A stretch of 56,846 nucleotides of DNA from Ignavibacteria bacterium (lineage in GTDB: Bacteria; Bacteroidota; Ignavibacteria; Tepidaquicellales; Tepidaquicellaceae): positions 1 to 56,846 of the forward strand of contig VGWA01000004.1 in assembly GCA_016873795.1 (NCBI GenBank). Direction: 5' to 3'. Numbering within the stretch: the stretch's first letter is position 1; each line of letters begins with the position of its first letter. A model generated the notes under the pieces. The model did no database searches, was not told the DNA's origin, and saw only the letters and a program-made list of their open reading frames with translations. Below are positions 44,901-53,900 of this stretch, one piece after another. A program made the translations under genes and the position numbers.

Positions 44901-47900
44901 AGAATTGAGTTCGCGGCTGCGTCGCTTGTTGATGTTAGGTTGTAATTTTGTATTTTGTTATACGATACGGTAGTTGCCGAGGTTTGAGATGAAATATCGA
45001 ATATATCAACAACATAAATACCGCTTGAAGTAGTTGTCAGAGTATATGCCGAGCCGCCGCAGTTCGCCGCCGAACCGCCGATATTGTTGTGCATAATAGT
45101 ATGTCCGCTACCGCTACCCGAAGCAGTTACAACAATCATCTGCGCAAGTCCCTGCGCGGAATACGAAGTAGTTCTGTAAATACTATTGGAATCTATAGTC
45201 ATATTGTTGCATCTTCCGAATGCTATTCCTCTCGGGTTAGTAGATGCTGCATTTCTTCCGAAGTCATAAATATTATTTTTTCTGATTATAATATTATCGT
45301 TTGTCATCGAAGAATTATTCTGTCCATAAATCCAGACACACATATTGGGATTTTCACCGGCATAATTTTTTATGTTATTATTATAAATCAAAATATCATC
45401 ATTACCGGAAACAAGATTGGTTCCCTGTACGCTAATTACGCCGCCCGAAGTACTTTCATTATTACCTTCGATAGTCAGATATTTCAAACTTATATTTTTG
45501 GCATCATTTTGAATAAGGAATGTTTCGGCAATAGTTGAAGCAGTTCTTGTATTTCTGATTGCCCATTCCTTATTGCCTTCTCCGCCGGCTCTGCCGTCGA
45601 ATATAATATTATCCGCACCATTGAAGTATATCAATGGATTTCCGGTACCCGGGTCACCTGCTGTTTCCAATCCCGAAGCTTCACTTTGCGGTCTGAATGT
45701 AGCATAGAAACTTCCTCCGGACATCGAGAATTGCGTAAATGTGATAGGAAATACTTCGGTGTCGTCCGAGTAATCGGGTTGTAGTTCGAATATTATATCT
45801 TCCGTAAGGTCGGAAACGTTTAGTGTAGCCACTGCGGTAGTAATATCTGCAAAGGTAGCGTCATATCCGCCGTAGGGTCCGCTCGGACCGATTGCAAAGT
45901 AATATCCTGTTATAGCACCTGTAATCAAATATGAATACGGAGTCGGAGGAGTGATTATAGTATTTACATCGGTTGCAACTACTCCGGCAGGTTTAGATGC
46001 GATATTAACCGGAGTGCATATATCCTGTGCGATTACGTAGTAATACACAACATCGCTCTGTGCAACACCGCCCATATCTGAATTAACAATTACAAAATCC
46101 CAGGTTCCGTTTGTTCCGCTCCCGGATACAAGAGTACCCGGTTGTGAATACCAGGTACCGTTATTTTTATTGTAATATATTCTCGGTACGAGCGTTCCGG
46201 AAGTCGGTACACCCGTAGCGTCGGATATATTCGCAGTTAATGTTCTGTTGCTTGTAGAAGAAGTGTTTGAGAGTAGCGTATAAGTGATATCGGGTCCCGC
46301 TACATCAACGCCTTCTTCGTATGCTCCGATTGAAGGTGTTGTTCCGTCCCTTGTTACACCGAGTATATCGGTTGTTATACCGGTAATAGGAGTACCGGCA
46401 TCAAGCACCTGGGAAGATGTAGACGGTCTCAAATCAAGACTTGATATATATAACGGGTCTGATGAAATCGAATTTGCATCCTGTCCGCTGGCAGACTGCC
46501 ATCCTGCAAACGTCTGGTTTCCGCTGTAATAGCCGATTGTTAAACTGTTAGATGAGTACAAATCATTATAGTTCGAAGTTATATTAGTTACATCGCCGGC
46601 ATAGTAAGCATAATGTCCGGCTGTACCGCCGCTGCCGTTTTGTCTGACATCGCAAAATATGTTATCTTTTGTAATAACTGTTCCCGCGGCACTTTTCCAT
46701 ATACCATACGAACCTCTTGTGTTGCTTGCTTCTGCTGTACCGGATATACAAACGCTATTATAATAATTGTTATATGTACCGGTAGCGCCGGTAACACCGA
46801 TGCCTATCAGGAATAAATTATGAGACTGTCCATCATTTCCTAAAGATATTACATTATTATATACGTTATAGCCATATGTGGTTGCAGTACCATACTGATA
46901 TATTCCGCCTGCTGCATAAGCATTTGAAGTATTTGCTGCTCCTGTATTGAAACCTATATTATATATCTGATTATTGTAGCAATTAATTGCATAATCACCC
47001 TGTAAGTAGATTCCATAAACCCACGGTGCTGCGGTCGAATGAGTTGACCTTATGTTTTTAATTGTATTATTTGCAATATTGGATGTTGTATAAGCGTGAA
47101 TACCGTAAGGTGATGAAGTTCCGGCTATAACGACACTATCTATTGTGTTTCCGGTTAAGGTTCCGCAATTATAACTTCCGTCATATAGATAGAGACCTTT
47201 AAATATCCCTGTACCTGTATTAGTCTTTAAAATATTTTTAATGACGTTACCGTGTACTTCTGCAGGCGTTATATCTCCGACTGTCAGGTACATTCCGTAA
47301 AATGCTACTGCACCTGAGTTTTCCCAATTTCCTCCTGTGCAATATGGTCCTTTACCTCCGATATAATTATTCAATACTGAATCAGCGTTAGATGATGACG
47401 AATTAATGTCTATCGGATATGCAGTTCCTGTGGGCGGTGTTGTTCTGTTGTTATACAAATGATTTCCCTTAATTACCCATCCGTCACCGCTGTTCAAATA
47501 CACATAAACTCCCACGTAAGTGAAGTTAGAAATATAGTTTCCTTCGATTCTGTTGTAACTATTCAGTTTGGATGCAGTTCCGTACGAATATATTCCGCTG
47601 TAGTAACTTGTCGCTATATCCACGCTGTCTCTGATAACATTTCCTTTAATTGTATTGTAACTGTTACCGTCAGCCGCCGTTGAGGCACCTATATGGATTA
47701 ATCCGCTCAAAGTTGTTGTCGATGAAGTATTTCTTCCGATAATCCGGCAATTTTCGATTATGATATTATTAGAGCCGTTGATTAATTTAATTACCGGAGC
47801 GGTTGTATGATTATTATAAATCCAGAGGTTTTTAGTTCCCGCCGAAGACGGGTCTTCGCCGTCGATATTAAAATACGCCGCACCGTCGAACAGGAAAATC

Positions 47901-50900
47901 GCGGTAGAATTTTCGCCGAAAATTCTCATAGAAGTTGACGATGCTGGTTTAATCGTAACTGTATTATCCGCACTTGCGCCGTTAATAGCAGTGACTGTAA
48001 TCGGGAATATCTCGGACGGATAATCGGTATCCACAAGGGAGAATATTACGTCATCAAAGATTCCTCTTTCAACAGCATCGGCTACTGCCTCCGTAATAGT
48101 CGTATAGACGCCTCTCGGCTCGTCGCCTCTGGTTCCAGATTTTTTAAAGATTGGGTCATCCGAATAGACAACTGTCGGTCCTTCATAAGGTTTATCGCCT
48201 TCGTACAGCACCGCATATTTTTCTTCTACTTCTATTGTTTTATACGCCGGTGCTTTTTGTTTTTCGTCTCTTGTTATGTTTTTATCTTCCGTTCTATAAT
48301 TATTATTGTCAGACTTTTCAGATTTTGTTTTTGAATTATCGGAACCAAAGTCAAGTATATCAACAGATTCCGGTGTGTTATCATTGACTACATCCTGCTC
48401 TGCATCATTCTGCACTTCAATCTGCATCTGTACTTTTCTTGTGAAGAATTTATAATACAGGTTTTTTCCGGTATACTTATTAAAATCGCCAATACCGACG
48501 GTATAAGTACCGCCGAGAGGTGCACCTGTGACTTTATACTGATTCGGAGTTGTCGGTGCGGAAGTAATGGATGAAACCGAAGTTCCTTCAAATCCGGCAG
48601 AAGGATTCGAGCCTACATTCGGAGTAGTTTCCAAATCCTGTGCCACGACAAAATACTGTACATAGTCACCCTGCGATACCGCGCCGCCGTATATAATCGA
48701 ATAATTAATAGTAAAGTTTGTCGGAGAAGAGCCGACGTTTGCGGTCGTATATTTCCATCCGTTATCGGATGAAGTATTTCCGACGAACGCATTTGCATCG
48801 GTTGATTTCTTATAATAAATTCTCGGCAGGTTAGTCCAGTCAACCCCGCTTAATGCATCCGTTATAGTAACGTCGGATAAAGTTCTGTTGGACGTTGAAG
48901 TTGTATTTGCAAGCGGTGTATATGTAATTTCAGGCGGAGCACCGTCTCTGCCCTGTTCGTATGCACCCATAGAAGGAGTTGTTCCACTTCTGGAAATGCC
49001 GAGTATATCGGTAGTAATACCCGAAATCGGAGTACCCGCTGCAAGAACAGGCGAGCCTGTCTGAGGCTGGAGCACTGTTGTCGAGTTGTAGAGCGGGTCG
49101 GCATTGAGTGAATTTCCGTCACCGCCAGAAGCACCCTGCCAAGCTGCTAATGTTATCTGGTCGCCGCCTAAATAACCCAGTATCCCCTGTGGTCCGTTTG
49201 CATAGTAATCATTGTAATTTATATTAGCAAACGATGTGTTTGGAGCCGTTGAATAAATTGCATAGTTTTTGTCTGTTTCAACTGTTGTATTGTTCATACT
49301 GTTCTGGAAGATATTATTCCTCAAATCAACATTGGTAACCGTAGTTGTATTGAATAAAATTGCCGCAGTCAAAGTAGCAGTACTCCTTGCATATTCTCCG
49401 CTTAAATAGACTGAATTGTAATATATATTAACTCCGCCGGTTGTTCCGTCGAAATACATACCGACCATAGATGAACCGGCAAATGTTGACCAGCCGTCGC
49501 CTCCTATTTTATAGATAACGTTATTATCGAAAGTAAGTCCGCAGTTTGTACTTCCGACGCTAATATACATGCCTCTTCCGCCGTATCCTCCGGTACCTGT
49601 ATAAGTTATATTATTTATGTTGTTTTTACTTATCTGCGAATTCAACACATCTGTACCCAAATTTAATCCTATCGGAGTAGTCGTTGCGCCTATCTGATTG
49701 AATATCGTATTAGACAGGATAGTTGCACCCGTACAGTAGGCAAGATAAGTTCCATATTTTCCGTTATACTCCGAAGCATTTGAAGAGCCGATATAGTTTT
49801 CTTCAATCGTTAGTCCGGTTGAAGGATTTGTTGTTGTTCCGCTGACACCGATACCGCAGAATGAACGGCTGATATTGTTATATTTAATTGTATTATTATT
49901 ATTATCGGCGCCTGTCGAAGGAGTAGAAGTCAGTGTTGAGCCGCCGATATGAATGCCGTATGTATAAGTGCTTCCGGTTCCTGCAGTACCTGCTTTTATG
50001 TTACAATTTCTTATCGTGTTATTTGTAGCACCGAGTCCGTTGCCTAAACTTATAAGCATTATTGCACCCGTAGCACTTGAGGTGCTTGTATTTTCGATAG
50101 TCAGGTAATTTCCGCTGCCGCTGTATCTGCCGTCGAATGTAACCCTGTCGGCGCCGTTAAGTCTGATTAATCCCCCCGCATAAGTACCGGAGAGTGTTCT
50201 TTGTGTTGCGGCATCGGGTTGAATTGTAATTGTATAATTCGAGCCCTGAGGTTCTTCCGAAAACTGATTCAATGCAACAGTTCCCGGCTCGGTAATATTA
50301 CTTATAATGTTAACTGTTAAATTACCGGTCAGTACTTTACCGTTAATATCGGCGAAGAGTCCGTCTGTTCCGGTGAGAGTAGTATAATCTCCGGCTGTCC
50401 CGACGGTTTTAGTACCGCTGATACCGCCCAAAATCGTGTAACTTCTGATAGTGCCTGTCAGCGGGAATGCAGAAGAAGTAAGTTGTACATCAGACGGAGT
50501 GGAATTGAATACTCCGGAGTTAATACCGACATAAGGCGGAACCTGCAAATCCTGAGCAACGATGAAGTATTGTATCACATCATTAATCGAAACCGAGCCG
50601 CCGTTGATGATATTGTAATCAATCGTAAAACTGAAAGGCGTAGAGCCGCTCGGGGTTTCGGTATATTTCCATCCGTTATCGGATGAAGTATTTCCGACGT
50701 AAGTATTATTGTCGGTAGATTTCTTATAATAAATTCTCGGTTTATAATCCGAAACGTTTACTCCGCTCGGGTCGGTAATTTCGGCAAAATCATCAAGAGT
50801 TCTGTTTGATGTCGAAGTTGTATTTTGCAGTGCAGTATAAGTAATAGTCGGACCGGAAACATCCGCACCGTTTTCATAAGCACCGATTGACGGTGTCGTA

Positions 50901-53900
50901 CCGCTTCTTGTAACGCCGAGATAGTCGGTTGTAATTCCCGTTATCGGCGTACCTGCGGCAAGCACCGAAGCACCGAGATTCGGTTGTAAGTTAGTATTAG
51001 ATTGATATTCCGGATTTGCATTCAAAGAATTTCCGTCTCCTCCCGAAGAAGTTGCCCATTCAGTTAATGTCGTTTTATCCGCTCCGTAATATCCGAGTAT
51101 CCCGTATGTTCCGCTGGCATAATAATCGTTGTAATTTATTGTTCCGAATGTCGTTCCCGTTACTACATAAGCACAGTAACTTTTGGAACCTGAATAAACA
51201 AATTCTGTCGAGTTAGTAAATATATTATTGCGCAGGTCAATTCCCGTAGCAGTACTCGAGGTTATCACAAATGCCGCAGACATTCCAGCACTTGAACCTC
51301 CCGAAGGGGTACCAAAAAGATTTACAGAATTATAATAGATTTTATGATTCGTTCCGCCGGTTATTCTTATTCCGAATGCGTTGTAAGTTGTACTTATTGC
51401 CGAATAATTTGACGTTATCAAATCATAAATTATGTTGTTATAAATCTTAATTCCCGTAACACCCGTACCTGAAGCAATATTGATTCCGTATGTTCCCCAT
51501 CCTGATGTACTTGTTGATCTTAATCCGTATATTTTATTTTGATAAATATCCGCATCTGTTACGTACTGTCCGATATCTATTCCAGCATTATTGACAGAAG
51601 TGGACAACTGCAGGTTGAATATTTCATTTTTGGATATTACGGGAGAGGTTGCATTTTGTATATCTACTCCCTTAAATAATACATAATCCGATGCTGAACT
51701 GGAACCAATTTTATTTTTGGTTATATTCAATCCGTTGAGTTGACCGGTGGTTCCTGTTCCCGCTCCTCTTGCGTATATTGCATAATAACATTTTATAATT
51801 TCGTTATTTTGTATAGTAAGATTATCGTTATCGGCACCTGTACCGGAAGTAGAAATCGAAGTACCGCCGACGAAAATACCAAATGTAGAAGTTACCGAGT
51901 TCGAGCCGGCTTTAATCATACAATTCTTAATAATGTTATTCGTAGCCCCTGCGTTTTCTCCAAGCGACGAAACCCATACTGCGCAGGTATTAGTTCCCGT
52001 TCCTGTGTTTTCTATTGTTAAACTCCTATCGGTTCCTTTCGAGGTATTCGAGCCGTCGATTATGACATAATCGGCTCCGTTTAATTTAATGACTGCCGAT
52101 GTTGACGAGCCGCTGATTGTCGGGGTAGTGCTTCCCGCAGGTTTAATAGTGAGAGTATTAGTTGCATCCGCACCGGGATTCTGATTAATTGTAATCGGCA
52201 GTGTTTCGCCCGAATATGTAGCATCAATTAATGAAAATACAACCGGTCCGGATTGATATTTAGAATTATAGTCCGCAACGGCTGCCGTGAGTGTAGCGTA
52301 ATCTCCGGCTGCTCCGACAGTAAATGTACCGCTGATTGAAGCCACAATCGTGTAATTGTTGATAGTTCCGCCAATCGGGAAATCGCCCGATTCAAGAGCA
52401 CAGTGAGATGGTGTTTTAGCAAACGTACCCGAGTTAATTCCGACATTTGGTGTCGGAGCAAGGTCTTCAGCCGTAACGAAATACTGGATTACGTCGCCTT
52501 CAGAAACCGAGCCTCCGCCTCCGCCTCCGCCGTTATACAGAATCGAATAATCAATCGTAAAACTGAAAGGAGATGCATCACCGGGTGTTTCCATCCATTT
52601 CCATCCGTTATCGTCTGCCGTATTTCCGACGTATGCATTGTTATCCGTAGATTTTTTATAATAAATTCTCGGTTTGTAATCGTTAGTATTCACTCCGCTT
52701 GCATCGGTAATTGCCGCAAAATTGTTCAATTCCCTCTCTGTTCCGGCAGGAATATTACCAAGAACCGTATATATAATAGTAGGCGGCGACTGGTCGGACG
52801 GGATACCGGCAAATTCGTCCGCACCGACGTCCGGTGCGGTTGCGGGATAATCCACTCTATCGGGATATCCTGAGTTCGGATATCTTGCATGTCCGTCGTA
52901 GTCGTCCGTGATGTTCGGCGTACTGACAGTCGAGCCGCCGCTTTCGCATTGAGTATTTTGCGTTGTTTTTAAGTGCAGGTCATAGGGAGTTGATGTAATA
53001 TCCTCAAACGGCGGCAGTTCCCGGAATGATGCGGCATCCCTTGGAGTAACCCTTGATTTATATGTAGCCATTGTCTGGTCTGAGTTCGTTCCGTCATTGA
53101 ATATTAGATTACTTGCACCGGGTGTTCCTCCATGAAAATCATTATAATTTGATGTTGAAGCATAGTTTGTTAAAGTTGTAGAACTTCTTCTGTATGCAAC
53201 TGTCAATCCCGTTCCTGCGGGAGTCGAATTGTTTACAATAATATTATTTCTCATATCAAGTGCTGCAGTAGTAGAAACCGTACTTGTCGTATGATAAATC
53301 CCCGAACTGCCGAAGGGTGTGCCAGAAGAACTTGCGTTTAAAAATATAGTATTATAATATAGTCCAATTGTAGATAATGTAGTTGTACTTGTGATATATA
53401 TGCCATTAACCTGAGTAAACGGCGTTATTGTAGCACCTGTTGTTGCAGTTGCATTTAAATCACTTATGTAGTTATTATAGACATAATTGGTTGTACCTGC
53501 ACTGATTGTTATTCCGCTGACTAAAGTACCTGTACCCGTTGAAGGAGTACTTATTCCGAATATTCTGTTTTTATAAACGTTTGTTAATGTACCGCCTGTT
53601 AATGCAATACCTCTTATTACCGGACTTGCTGAACTTGTTGCAGCACCTATGGTAATATTTGTAATATTATTATTATAAATATTATTTCCGTTTCCTGCAG
53701 CAACTGCAATACCGCTGATTACTGGTGAACCTGTTATTATTCCCGTAAAATTCATAGCTGTAAATGTATTGCTGTAAATCTGGAACGGTCCGGTTGCTCC
53801 GACGTTAAAACCTATCATTGATGTCGGAGAAGTAGTGGATGAAGTTAGTGACAAAGAGTTTTCTGTCATTGTATATGCACCTGCACCTGTTGACGTTGCC

